From IMG/VR virus record IMGVR_UViG_3300049005_000019, positions 1 to 36,282 of that record: a stretch of 36,282 bases of DNA. One strand, given 5' to 3'. Shown here in pieces: positions 1 through 7,277 of the stretch. The DNA comes from a virus. The notes beneath the pieces are model-generated. The model was not told where the DNA came from and made no database searches. It was given only the letters and a program-made list of their open reading frames with translations. Numbering within the stretch: the stretch's first letter is position 1; each line of letters opens with the position of its first letter. A program made the position numbers and the translations under genes.

Positions 1-321
1 GAAGCCGTCCGTGTAGACGACGAACACCTTCTGATGGATCTTCGTGGACGACTTCGACACGTCGGAACTCCGTTCAGCGACCTCGACACCCGGCTGACCG
101 TTCAGCGACGGGAACTGCACCTGGATGGCCTCCGTTCTGGACAGCTTGTCCAACGAGGGACCGCCGGTGACGTCTCCCCCGTCAGTGTCGGCGAGGGTGG
201 ACTGCGCCTCCCCGCCGGTACCGATCGGGTCGGCCCTCGACACGGTGGAGTCGTCGGAGCCGACCTGCCCCGCGTCGGCGGCCGGGTCGGTCGCCGGGCG
301 GGTGAACCCGATGTCGCTCAC
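1..321 (-). CDS. Head-region hypothetical protein, N-terminal part (split by the window ends)
   Basis: The GTG start at 319-321 overlaps the capsid gene's TGA (324-326) by position only a few bases downstream, in the same transcription direction. It gives 107 codons with no stop up to position 1. The visible protein begins MSDIGFTRPATDP, is rich in Asp, Gly, Ser and Thr for the first 60 residues, and ends KVFVVYTDGF. I do not recognise the family. Its place directly after the major capsid gene and before the head-tail adaptor (across the window junction) suggests a small head or connector accessory protein. The remainder is probably the open frame at 36080-36282, but joining the ends directly is out of frame by one base, so a base may be missing at the junction. 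Confidence 0.75.
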   Translation of the reverse strand, partial: MSDIGFTRPATDPAADAGQVGSDDSTVSRADPIGTGGEAQSTLADTDGGDVTGGPSLDKLSRTEAIQVQFPSLNGQPGVEVAERSSDVSKSSTKIHQKVFVVYTDGF

Positions 322-323
322 GA

Positions 324-1241
324 TCAGGGGATGAGTTCGAGGACAGCGAACCCACGGACGTCGCCGACCACGAACCCGCGACGGGCACGCAGCTTCAGCA
401 GCGTCTCGTCGGTGAGGGCGGACGTGCCATCGTTGCCGGGGATGACGACCGACTCGGGGCCGCTCCTCTTGCCGAGACGCAGCAGGTTGCGAGCGCCAAG
501 GACGATCAGCGGGTTACCGGTGGGGACGTTGGTCGCCGTCGCCGACGTGCGGGCACCCAGGCTGAACTTCATCTCATACCCGAAGAACGTCGCCGCAGCG
601 CCGCCGATCGGGTCGGTGAAGATCGGGTGACCCTGCGTGTCCAGGATGCCGCGGAGCTGATCCTTGAACGCCGGGTGTGCGATGGCGATCGCCGCAGCCG
701 GGTCGAAGAAGGGGGATGCTTCCCAGATCTTGACCAGCGAACGGAGCTGCGCGTAGGTGAGGTTCGTCGCCGTGACGGTCGGCACGTAGTTGGCGTCAGC
801 GGTGTAGTTTACCGAGGCGTCGAGGGTGCGGACCGCCTTGTAGACGGACGTGAACGGGACCGTGGTGCCGTTGGAGGCGGCGGTGACGCCGAGGCAGGCG
901 TTGTCGATGACGACGGCGTAGGCGTTCGCCCAGGCGGTCTTCTTCTCGGTGATGACGTCGAAGAGGCCGTCCTCGATGTCCTCCTCAGCGAGACGGACGA
1001 CGGTGCCGAACTTGCGGGCGATGATCGTGATCTCGTCGACGGTGCCGGAGTCCTCCGCGTAGGCGGAACCCTTCGCGACGACGGAGACGCCGACCGCGCC
1101 GGAGCGCGGGATCGTCTTCGTGTACGACTTCATCGGCTCAGCGGTGGCGTACGTCTCCATTGCGGAGTTCTGGTTGACGACGCGGATGACGTCGGAGCCC
1201 TGCTCCTCGACAAGCCATGCGTCAATGACGGAACGGGCCAC
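324..1241 (-). CDS. Major capsid protein, HK97 fold
   Basis: A 305-residue protein forming the icosahedral shell. It starts with GTG after an AAGTGGAG ribosome-binding site. The sequence shows the mixed alpha/beta pattern of HK97-like capsids: an N-terminal arm, an acidic helix with EEDIEDGLFDVI near residues 92-103, a central segment with FFDPAAAIAIAHPAFKDQL, and a C-terminal beta-rich end (FAVLELIP). Length fits small HK97-type capsid proteins without a fused delta domain, and a separate scaffold gene lies just upstream. The context (portal, MuF, scaffold, capsid, connectors) makes the call firm even though no single catalytic motif exists for this family. Confidence 0.88.
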   Translation of the reverse strand: MARSVIDAWLVEEQGSDVIRVVNQNSAMETYATAEPMKSYTKTIPRSGAVGVSVVAKGSAYAEDSGTVDEITIIARKFGTVVRLAEEDIEDGLFDVITEKKTAWANAYAVVIDNACLGVTAASNGTTVPFTSVYKAVRTLDASVNYTADANYVPTVTATNLTYAQLRSLVKIWEASPFFDPAAAIAIAHPAFKDQLRGILDTQGHPIFTDPIGGAAATFFGYEMKFSLGARTSATATNVPTGNPLIVLGARNLLRLGKRSGPESVVIPGNDGTSALTDETLLKLRARRGFVVGDVRGFAVLELIP

Positions 1242-1378
1242 GAGGGCTCCACTTCTGTTGATGGGTTGACTGCTTCGGTCTGCCCATCACGGGCCCGTCA
1301 TCGGACGCTCAGCGGCTCACCATCACGGTTGCACCTGCCGGTTGAAAGTCACTCTAACGGCTTTTCGCTATTCAGCGC
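1242..1378. other. Scaffold-capsid intergenic spacer
   Basis: A 137-nt non-coding gap in the head operon. It contains a 10-bp palindrome (ACGGGCCCGT, around 1288-1298) and the capsid ribosome-binding site next to 1241. A separate promoter for high capsid expression would fit here, but I see no convincing -35/-10 pair on the minus strand. Confidence 0.4.
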
Positions 1379-2107
1379 TTAACCGCGGCCTTCCAGCATG
1401 GCGACCTGCTTCTCCGTCGCGGACATCGCCTTGCCCTTCCGAGGGGTCGTGTCGCGATCGTCGCCGCCATTGATCCGACGTCGGGTGCCCTTCGACCCGC
1501 GGAACAGGGCCGGGTACTCGAGGCGGAGACGGTCGATCTCGTCCGAGACGCCCTCCACCTTCCGGTTCTTCAGGTCGACGTCCAGCTCATCCACATCGAC
1601 CTCACGCATGAGAAGACGGATCCCCTTCTCGTCGACCCCGGCCTGGGCCAGCTTCGTCTCGAAGCGGAGGTCGATCAGGTCGCGGGTGCGCTCCGTCTCG
1701 ATCTCCTGCTCACGCTTCTTCACCGCCTTGTCGATCTGCCGCTTCACCTGACGCGCGTCGGAGACGGCCGGCTTCTGCTTCGGCTTCTCCTCCTCGTCAT
1801 CCGACTCGTCATCATCGTCGGCGGAGGCGTCGGCGGCCTTCTGGGCGGCCCGAAGCTCCTTGAGCTGCTGACGACGACGGTTCCCCGACGAGTTCGCCTT
1901 CGCCAGGGAGGCGCGGAGACGGGTGACCTCCGCCTTCAGCTCCTCCGGGGACTTGTCTTCGTCGTCGTCGTCGGGCTCGTCGTCGTCCTGGGCCTTCGCC
2001 TTCGACTTGGGGCGGGGCTCGTCGTCGCGGTCGTCATCGTCGTCGCGCTCCAAATCGTCGTCCTCGACCTCGTCGACGTCGTCTCCGGTGTTCACGATCA
2101 TGCTCAT
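1379..2107 (-). CDS. Capsid scaffold protein
   Basis: A 242-residue, highly charged protein. The first 60 residues are almost a polyaspartate/glutamate stretch with Lys patches, followed by a long predicted coiled-coil region (about residues 55-150, SPEELKAEVTRLRASLAKAN onward) and a basic C-terminus (RRRINGGDDRDTTPRKGKA). This acidic N-terminus plus coiled coil directly upstream of the capsid gene is the usual look of siphophage scaffolding proteins, which help assemble procapsids and leave before maturation. Its ATG overlaps the preceding gene's TGA (ATGA), so translation is coupled. A second in-frame ATG lies two codons downstream. Confidence 0.82.
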   Translation of the reverse strand: MSMIVNTGDDVDEVEDDDLERDDDDDRDDEPRPKSKAKAQDDDEPDDDDEDKSPEELKAEVTRLRASLAKANSSGNRRRQQLKELRAAQKAADASADDDDESDDEEEKPKQKPAVSDARQVKRQIDKAVKKREQEIETERTRDLIDLRFETKLAQAGVDEKGIRLLMREVDVDELDVDLKNRKVEGVSDEIDRLRLEYPALFRGSKGTRRRINGGDDRDTTPRKGKAMSATEKQVAMLEGRG

Positions 2108-2418
2108 GCTGAAACCGCCTCGTAGGTCGCCTCGAAGATGTCGGGCTTGCAGGGATAGAACTCGCCCTGAACGCCCTTGATGATGAAGTCGCCCTGTCGG
2201 CCGAGCATGTCGCCCTCGAGTGTCGCGATGACGATCCCGATCTCCGCACCATCACCCCCGGACTCGTTCTCGGGGTACGCCTTCCCGGTGTCCGGATCGA
2301 CGTAGACACCGTGGGCGATGGCCGGAATTGCTTCACCCATCAACCCGCACACCTCGCTCCAGGTGTCCCAACCAAGTTGAACGGCTTCGATGATGACGGG
2401 CTTCTTGCGGTACTTCAT
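2104..2418 (-). CDS. Conserved small phage protein (MKYRKKPVIIEA family)
   Basis: A 104-residue protein of a common but functionally undefined phage family, recognised by its N-terminus MKYRKKPVIIEA and C-terminal GEFYPCKPDIFEATYE. Such genes occur in many phages near lysis or structural genes. GAAGGA lies about 11 nt before the ATG. It sits between the holin and the scaffold and its stop overlaps the scaffold start. I assign no function. Confidence 0.75.
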   Translation of the reverse strand: MKYRKKPVIIEAVQLGWDTWSEVCGLMGEAIPAIAHGVYVDPDTGKAYPENESGGDGAEIGIVIATLEGDMLGRQGDFIIKGVQGEFYPCKPDIFEATYEAVSA

Positions 2419-2437
2419 GGGGGAGGTTTCCTTCTAC

Positions 2438-2806
2438 TCAGGACTTGGGGACGGGGCCGAGATGCAGCTTCGTCAGGAACGCGGCCACCGACTCGAGGTT
2501 GGCGATCCGGTTGATGGCGCCAGCCAGGATGCCGATCACCACGGCCGCTCCGGCGATGTCGGCGCCGACCGGAGTGCCGGGGAAGAGCTTGTTCGCCGCC
2601 TGCTCAGCGATCGGGGCGGCGGCAAGAGCTGCGGCGGCACCGAGGGCGCAGGTAGACAGGAACGACGTCACACCTGCCCTGATCGCCGTCCTGGCCGGAA
2701 ACTCCGTCTGGGTGGCGAGATGCTTGCTCGTCGTGGCCGACGTAGCAGCCGAAGTCGACGTGGTGGCCGTGGTGGTCGGCTCACTGGGCGGCAGGGACAG
2801 GGTCAT
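2438..2806 (-). CDS. Putative holin
   Basis: A 122-residue membrane protein. A Thr/Ser-rich N-terminal stretch (residues 1-30) is followed by two hydrophobic segments, about residues 46-67 (STCALGAAAALAAAPIA) and 78-100 (VGADIAGAAVVIGILAGAI), then a short charged tail. Its ATG overlaps the endolysin stop codon, and the small size, two membrane spans and pairing with an endolysin support a holin that opens the cytoplasmic membrane. Sequence alone cannot separate a holin from another lysis-related membrane protein. Confidence 0.7.
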   Translation of the reverse strand: MTLSLPPSEPTTTATTSTSAATSATTSKHLATQTEFPARTAIRAGVTSFLSTCALGAAAALAAAPIAEQAANKLFPGTPVGADIAGAAVVIGILAGAINRIANLESVAAFLTKLHLGPVPKS

Positions 2807-3447
2807 GAGATCTTCTCCCAGTAGTGAAGCTCGAGCGCGTCCGTCTTCGGACCACGCTTGCCATCATGTTTGTACGGCGGGACCGGGTAGCGGCCATCCT
2901 TGATGCCGGCTGCCTGGATCAGCCACACGTAATCGCCGTCCGGGTCGCCGGTGTGCGCCGTGTCTGTCTGGCGGCCCAGGTGGCGGCCGTTCAGGTAGGC
3001 GCCCAGCTTCTTGTAGTCGATGACCGGCACGACCGTGTGCCCGTCGTACTGGAAGTGGTTCGGGTCACCCTGAAGAGGACGGGTGAAGCCGTACGTCTTT
3101 GCCAGGGCGAAGAACGCGGAATCCAGCGGCGTCCCGACGATGTCGACACAGATCCCAAGGCCGTGGTTCGAGGTGCCCGCTTCGGCCAGGACTGCAGTAG
3201 AGGAGGACGACAGCCCCCACTTCGCCTTGTCGGCCTTCGTGCCGTGCAGCGACGCCGTCCGCATGGCCGACTGGACGGCGTACGACCGGTACCCGCCGGC
3301 CGGAGCAGCGATGCGGATCGTCCGGTCCAGGTGCAGCTTCACGGCCCTCTTCAAGCCCAGGTAGGCCTTCGCGGTGCCGTCGCCGAGCTGGATCGACCCC
3401 TGTACCGAAGTCAGGTCGCCGCCCGCCAGTCGCCCGTTGCTCACCAT
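2803..3447 (-). CDS. Endolysin, M15 (VanY-like) zinc peptidase
   Basis: A 214-residue peptidoglycan peptidase. The M15 signature is clear: GGYRS (residues 51-55), SNHGLGICVDI with H95 and D102, and NHFQYD with H131, which together would bind the catalytic zinc in D-Ala-D-Ala or L-Ala-D-Glu carboxypeptidase-type lysins. The C-terminal 70 residues (WLIQAAGIKDGRYPVPPYK) look like a small added domain, possibly a cell-wall binding element. TAGCGT at 3456-3461 lies 8 nt before the ATG, and an operator-like palindrome is just upstream (3475-3487). A lysis gene between MuF and scaffold is an unusual place. Confidence 0.88.
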   Translation of the reverse strand: MVSNGRLAGGDLTSVQGSIQLGDGTAKAYLGLKRAVKLHLDRTIRIAAPAGGYRSYAVQSAMRTASLHGTKADKAKWGLSSSSTAVLAEAGTSNHGLGICVDIVGTPLDSAFFALAKTYGFTRPLQGDPNHFQYDGHTVVPVIDYKKLGAYLNGRHLGRQTDTAHTGDPDGDYVWLIQAAGIKDGRYPVPPYKHDGKRGPKTDALELHYWEKIS

Positions 3448-3474
3448 AGGTTCCTACGCTACCCGTGAAACGTC

Positions 3475-3487
3475 GTTGACGCTCACT
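3475..3487 (+). promoter_or_regulatory. Divergent promoter with degenerate operator copy
   Basis: GTTGACGCTCACT matches the genome-wide GTTGAC-N2-TCAAC palindrome with one substitution in the right arm. For the plus-strand gene it gives TTGACG (3476-3481) and TAAAGT (3501-3506), spacing 19 bp, longer than ideal. For the endolysin on the minus strand, TAGCGT (3456-3461) is a candidate -10. The copy lies in the 57-bp gap between divergent genes. Confidence 0.5.
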
Positions 3488-3504
3488 TATCTCCGGCGCG
3501 TAAA

Positions 3505-3747
3505 GTGGCTGAAGTGGATTGGTCAGTGTTGCCCGTCACCGAAGTCGCCACCGCATCATGCGTCTACCCGGTGCACGACCTGGACCCTGCCCACTACTAC
3601 CCGACTGGTGCGACGAAACCGTCTTCCGGCCCGATCCATGTGCAGCGCCTGGTCGATGGTTCACTGTTCGTGCACGACGGACGACACCGTCTCATCCGGG
3701 CAATCCTCGCCCATCAGGCCACGATCGAGGCCCGCGTCTTCACTTGA
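3505..3747 (+). CDS. ParB/sulfiredoxin-like domain protein, antisense within late operon
   Basis: An 80-residue protein with the ParB/sulfiredoxin nuclease-like pattern: a hydrophobic strand with VHDLDPAHY (residues 23-31), GPIHVQRLVDG (42-52), and the hallmark DGRHRLIRAI (58-67) followed by IEARVF. In larger proteins this fold binds nucleotides and acts in partitioning, nuclease or kinase roles. Here only the core domain is present and there is no HTH or partner ParA. It is transcribed against the surrounding virion genes, and its last 8 bp overlap the 3' end of the MuF gene. With -10 TAAAGT at 3501-3506, the GTG at 3514 (7 nt later) would be a leaderless start, so the first three residues are uncertain. 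Confidence 0.72.
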   Translation: MAEVDWSVLPVTEVATASCVYPVHDLDPAHYYPTGATKPSSGPIHVQRLVDGSLFVHDGRHRLIRAILAHQATIEARVFT

Positions 3748-4663
3748 CGGTCAGCGTCGGCCCACCTGCCGGCACGTCTCGGCCGAACGGGAACTTGCCG
3801 GCCTTCACGGCGCGTCGGGCGTACTCCTTCACCGACTTCGGGGCGATCGGGTCGCGGTCCAGTAGGCGTGAAGCCGCACGGACCCGAGCTGCATTCGACT
3901 CGGAGGGAAGCGCGAAACCGCGCAGAATCGACCGCTGAGCCTCGCGCTGGAGGGCTTCCGCGTATGACGCATCGCCGAGCACGGCGAGGCGGCATCGGCA
4001 GTGGGCGTGAAGCGGAGGCTGGGAGACGATCGGCTGTGATGCGGGAGGTGTCGCGTACAGGTCGGCGGCCGGGAAGAAGTCACCCGCCTGCTCGACGACA
4101 TGGCCGGCGAGGGCGAGGCAGTAGACGCACGCATCACGCTCTGCCTCCCATACCATCGGCGACTTGACGGCCTCCCCGACGGTCAGCGAAGCGGCGTTGG
4201 AGGAGGCGTTGATCTGCGTCTCGATCCTTGCTTGCACCGTGTTCGCAGCAGCGAAGACGGGCGACAGCGCCTCTTCGGCTTTCGCCCCGACGGCGAGGAG
4301 GCCGAGCGCTGACGTCTTCGCTGAGGTGACCCGGGCGTCTAGGCCGGTCAGGGGTGCGACGAGGGTGTCGTGCGGGCCGGAGTCGAGGCGCATCTTCGCG
4401 TCCCCGACCGCGTTGTCGGTGACGTCGGGGAGGATCTGAGCGGACCCGATCGCCCAGTCGCCGCCCATCTGGTACGCCTCGAGCACGCCTGCCTTCGCTG
4501 CGGCTTCGATCTGCGGGATGGCGAGGCGGGCCAGCTTCGCCCCGATGCCGGGGGCTCCGGAGGCGAGCATGGAACGCAACTCGTCGACCGCTTTCAGGAA
4601 GTCGCCGGCCGCATCCTTCAGCACCCGCGCCTCGAGGGCCAGCAGGTCGTCCTCGAAGGTCAT
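3740..4663 (-). CDS. Minor head protein, SPP1 gp7/MuF-like
   Basis: A 307-residue minor capsid protein, usually present in a few copies near the portal. The N-terminal half is helical and Ala-rich. The diagnostic part is WEAERDACVYCLALAG (about residues 172-187) and PPLHAHCRCRLAV (about 217-229), the paired Cys-x2-Cys and H-x-HCRC motif of MuF domains. The C-terminus is basic. Order after portal is as expected. The upstream 129 nt is non-coding and no good ribosome-binding site is seen directly before the ATG. Confidence 0.87.
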   Translation of the reverse strand: MTFEDDLLALEARVLKDAAGDFLKAVDELRSMLASGAPGIGAKLARLAIPQIEAAAKAGVLEAYQMGGDWAIGSAQILPDVTDNAVGDAKMRLDSGPHDTLVAPLTGLDARVTSAKTSALGLLAVGAKAEEALSPVFAAANTVQARIETQINASSNAASLTVGEAVKSPMVWEAERDACVYCLALAGHVVEQAGDFFPAADLYATPPASQPIVSQPPLHAHCRCRLAVLGDASYAEALQREAQRSILRGFALPSESNAARVRAASRLLDRDPIAPKSVKEYARRAVKAGKFPFGRDVPAGGPTLTVK

Positions 4664-4792
4664 GCAGTGTCCAGTCCCGCAGCAGGGGATCCGAGTCGAA
4701 CGGACTTGGCTCTGCTTTCATGTGCGCACATGGCCGCGGGGGTTGAGGGGAATCGCACCCTCATGGCCGTGCCCCACTGGACAGATCCCACC
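4664..4792. other. Non-coding spacer with perfect palindrome and tRNA T-arm-like sequence
   Basis: The 129-nt gap between portal and MuF genes holds a 14-bp perfect palindrome, CATGTGCGCACATG (4719-4732). On the minus strand there is a T-arm-like stretch, GTCCG-TTCGACT-CGGAT, followed by CCCCTGC (about 4682-4706). I could not complete a tRNA cloverleaf on either strand, so no tRNA is called. Confidence 0.4.
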
Positions 4793-6463
4793 TTACCGAC
4801 CGCCGAACGGCGTGGGCGCATCCCCGACCGCATCGGTGACGCGCTCGAGCTGGTGCGCCGGCAGGGGTTCGGCCGCCACGATGTCACCAAAGTAGGGGCG
4901 AAACGCGCGCTTGATCGCCTCATCGGGCACCGAGCCCATGTTCTTCGCCATCCCCAGGTCGCGAAGTGCTGTGGACAACTGGATGAGCATGTTCGGCGAC
5001 AGCGGCATGGCCAAGCCGTCCGTCTCATCGATGGGCATGAAGTCGTCCACCTGGGCGGACGTGTAGCCGGCCTCCAGCAGCGCCTGACGGGGCGGAATGC
5101 CGTTGGCGATCTTCAACGCCACCAAGCTGATGCCCTCGTTGTCGGTGGCCGTCTCCGACGGGGCCCAGACGGCTTCCACCTTCTTGCCCTCATAACCGAG
5201 CGCGGCGAGGGCGTAGGCGCCGATGGCCGCCCAGGTGGTGCCGAACTGGCCTTTCACCTTCCCGGCGTGCTTCGTGATAGGGCCGTCGGCACGACGGCGA
5301 GCCTCACCGGACGGCTGATCCCCCGACCCGTCCAGGTCGAACTCATAGAGGGGCGTGCGGGACAGTGTTGCGCCGGCCCGGATTTGGAACGTCAGCGGAT
5401 CCAGGAACCCTTTCGGGTCGGCGGGGGCGAACGAGCCGACACCTTTCACCCCGTTCAGCATCCACATGCCGCCCGGGTCGGAGTTCAGCTTCGAACGGCC
5501 CTGCTCGTTACGGTGCGGACCGGTGACCGTCGCATCGCCCCACTCGGTACCGTCGTCATTGAAGTCGTCATCGATGTCGTCGTCGATCTCCGCGTTCGGG
5601 TCCATCGTCGCGTACCGCTGCGGGAAGCCGTAGTAGTCCATGGACGCCATCTGGGTGGCGTTGATCTTCGTGATGGCGTCCTGGGGGCCGTACATCTTCG
5701 AGTTGATGGGCAGGCCGTACGGCTTCCGGTCGGGCCGGAAGTGGAAGACGGGGAAGAGGCCGATCTCGTTCGGGATCGGGTCCGGCTGCCCGTCGTCGTC
5801 CAGGTCGAGCAGGTACTTCTTCACGTCGAACCCGTCGCCGGCGTCCTCACCGTCCTGAGTGGCGAACTCCCATGTCTCGTCGTCGTAGTAGACCAGCGCC
5901 TCCCACTCGCCCTTGCCCTCACCTTTGATCATCTGCACGGCGAAGTCGGGAATCCGCGAGTTGGACCGCTGGTAGCAGATGACGGTCGAGTGCGGGTGCT
6001 TCGGGGTCAACTCGATCGTGCCGACACCGGTACCGGATTCCCCGCCACCGTCCTCCTCGTCGTCGTCCTGCTCGTCCTGATCCTTGATGTATTCGGCGAC
6101 GACGTAGTAATCACCCAGATAAGCGGCGTGCAGGTGGATGTCGTCGGCGTCGTCGTCGAGACTGTTCGGCTCCCACAGTCGGAGACGGAGCTGCTCATCG
6201 ACGGCCGAGTCCTGGGTGGTCAGCGACATCAGGTCGACGCGGTCCATCAGAGCGTCGCAAGGAACGGAGGCGTAGTTCAGCCGGAAGGCGTCACCGTAGC
6301 GGTCCAGCAGCGTCCTCAGCTTCGGGTGGGTGATGATCTCCCGACGCTCACCCTGGTAGTACTCCTCCCGCTTCCGATACTCGGCCTGCTTGTCGGCGAT
6401 CGCCTTCAACCCCCGGCCCAGGTCCTTCAGGACGTCAGCAGGCTTGTCGGGGGCGAGGCTCAT
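4793..6463 (-). CDS. Portal protein, SPP1 gp6-like
   Basis: A 556-residue portal subunit forming the dodecameric DNA channel at the capsid vertex. Features: a charged helical N-terminus (DVLKDLGRGLKAIADKQ), the segment with YYVVAEY near residue 120, an acidic insertion DQDEQDDDEEDGGGES (about 128-143), the conserved PVFHFRPDR near residue 240, and a central GPQDAITKINATQMASMDYYG (about 256-275) typical of the clip/stem region. A second acidic loop follows (DDDIDDDFNDDG). The ATG at 6463 overlaps the methyltransferase stop (ATGA); longer in-frame extensions would intrude into that gene and are not used. Confidence 0.88.
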   Translation of the reverse strand: MSLAPDKPADVLKDLGRGLKAIADKQAEYRKREEYYQGERREIITHPKLRTLLDRYGDAFRLNYASVPCDALMDRVDLMSLTTQDSAVDEQLRLRLWEPNSLDDDADDIHLHAAYLGDYYVVAEYIKDQDEQDDDEEDGGGESGTGVGTIELTPKHPHSTVICYQRSNSRIPDFAVQMIKGEGKGEWEALVYYDDETWEFATQDGEDAGDGFDVKKYLLDLDDDGQPDPIPNEIGLFPVFHFRPDRKPYGLPINSKMYGPQDAITKINATQMASMDYYGFPQRYATMDPNAEIDDDIDDDFNDDGTEWGDATVTGPHRNEQGRSKLNSDPGGMWMLNGVKGVGSFAPADPKGFLDPLTFQIRAGATLSRTPLYEFDLDGSGDQPSGEARRRADGPITKHAGKVKGQFGTTWAAIGAYALAALGYEGKKVEAVWAPSETATDNEGISLVALKIANGIPPRQALLEAGYTSAQVDDFMPIDETDGLAMPLSPNMLIQLSTALRDLGMAKNMGSVPDEAIKRAFRPYFGDIVAAEPLPAHQLERVTDAVGDAPTPFGGR

Positions 6464-7119
6464 GCTCCGATGGTAGCGGGAGGCTCGATTAGACGACCGA
6501 TCAACCCGGTACCGATGAACTGCGTGTAAATCGGAGGAATCGCCTCTGCTATCTCCCGTCGCACGTCCGTCCAGTCGATGCCCATCGCCACTTGCCATTC
6601 GGCGACGGTGCCTTTCCCGCCGCCTTCACCATGGACGGCGAGATACGGGCCGTCGAAGTAGGCGCCGTGGCGCCATCCCCGCACTCGGCCACGGTGGCGG
6701 ATGTGGGCAGGGGCCGGCATCGTCCAGCCGCCCAGCTCGAAGTAGCGGTGACGGATCACCCCGAGGCCGAACATCTCCCCGCACAAGGTCAAGTCACGTC
6801 GAACCGGTGCGCCTTGCACGTTCTCGATCACGTACGGCTTCCCGATCTGCTCCAACAAATCACGCGTCGGTTCGATCAGGCGCGGCCACTCGTTGCCGTG
6901 CACCGCCTTCAATGCCGAGTAGTCCTGACACGGAGGGGACGCGTGGACGGCGTCGAACTCATGACCGTGAGCCGCCAGGTAGGCGAGAGCGTCAGCGACG
7001 TGGTGCTCGTACGGGTAGTTCGGTTGCGGGTCGATGTCCACGCCGACCACCTCGAAGCCGGCCCTCGAGTAGCCGACCGCCGCACCGCCGGCGCAGGAGA
7101 ACAGGTCGAGGATCCTCAT
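6460..7119 (-). CDS. DNA (cytosine-5) methyltransferase
   Basis: A 219-residue enzyme transferring a methyl group from S-adenosylmethionine to C5 of cytosine in DNA. Motif I DLFSCAGGAAVGY (residues 5-17), motif IV ASPPCQDYS with the catalytic Cys64, motif VI YVIENVQG (97-103), motif VIII RHRYFEL (123-129) and a motif X-like IPPIYTQFIG (194-203) are all present, so it appears intact. It is short, leaving a small target-recognition region between motifs VIII and IX, and I cannot predict its site. No cognate restriction enzyme was seen. It sits between terminase and portal, coupled to a zinc-ribbon mini-protein upstream and the portal downstream. Protection of phage DNA from host restriction is the likely role. 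Confidence 0.88.
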   Translation of the reverse strand: MRILDLFSCAGGAAVGYSRAGFEVVGVDIDPQPNYPYEHHVADALAYLAAHGHEFDAVHASPPCQDYSALKAVHGNEWPRLIEPTRDLLEQIGKPYVIENVQGAPVRRDLTLCGEMFGLGVIRHRYFELGGWTMPAPAHIRHRGRVRGWRHGAYFDGPYLAVHGEGGGKGTVAEWQVAMGIDWTDVRREIAEAIPPIYTQFIGTGLIGRLIEPPATIGA

Positions 7120-7244
7120 CGGATCTTCACGCCTCGATCAACGACGATAACCGAGGCGTTGCACCAAATGCACAACCAAGTCTCCCACCGTTCAGCCTTG
7201 GAAACGAAAACGAGGGCCCGACCACATCGAGTACAGAAGTGCAT
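7116..7244 (-). CDS. Zinc-ribbon mini-protein, leaderless
   Basis: A 42-residue protein with two CxxC pairs: C4-x2-C7 and C25-x2-C28, the latter in WLCIWCNAS, a minimal zinc ribbon. The stop overlaps the methyltransferase ATG, so both are expected on one transcript. TATGAT (7252-7257) lies exactly 7 nt upstream of the ATG, so the mRNA would start at the start codon with no leader. The role is unknown; a nucleic-acid or protein adaptor for the methyltransferase is only a guess. Confidence 0.7.
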   Translation of the reverse strand: MHFCTRCGRALVFVSKAERWETWLCIWCNASVIVVDRGVKIR

Positions 7245-7251
7245 GGCGACT

Positions 7252-7273
7252 ATCATACTAGTTGACTGTCAAC
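7252..7273 (-). promoter_or_regulatory. Leaderless promoter with operator palindrome upstream of the Zn-ribbon/methyltransferase genes
   Basis: The perfect palindrome GTTGACTGTCAAC (7261-7273), in plus-strand context CTAGTTGAC, lies directly upstream of a minus-strand -10 (TATGAT 7252-7257, or the overlapping TAGTAT). It sits in the 33-bp gap after terL, and would switch on methyltransferase and downstream head genes independently of the terminase transcript. Confidence 0.65.
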
Positions 7274-7277
7274 ACGT

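Noticed and set aside
4664-4792. A tRNA gene on the minus strand
   Set aside because: Only the T-arm and a 3' acceptor-like run fit; no matching D-arm, anticodon arm and 5' acceptor could be placed at allowed distances.
4370-6529. Long plus-strand open frame opposite the portal and MuF genes (719 codons)
   Set aside because: Val/Arg/His-rich shadow of GC-rich coding on the other strand; the portal protein on the minus strand is clearly real.
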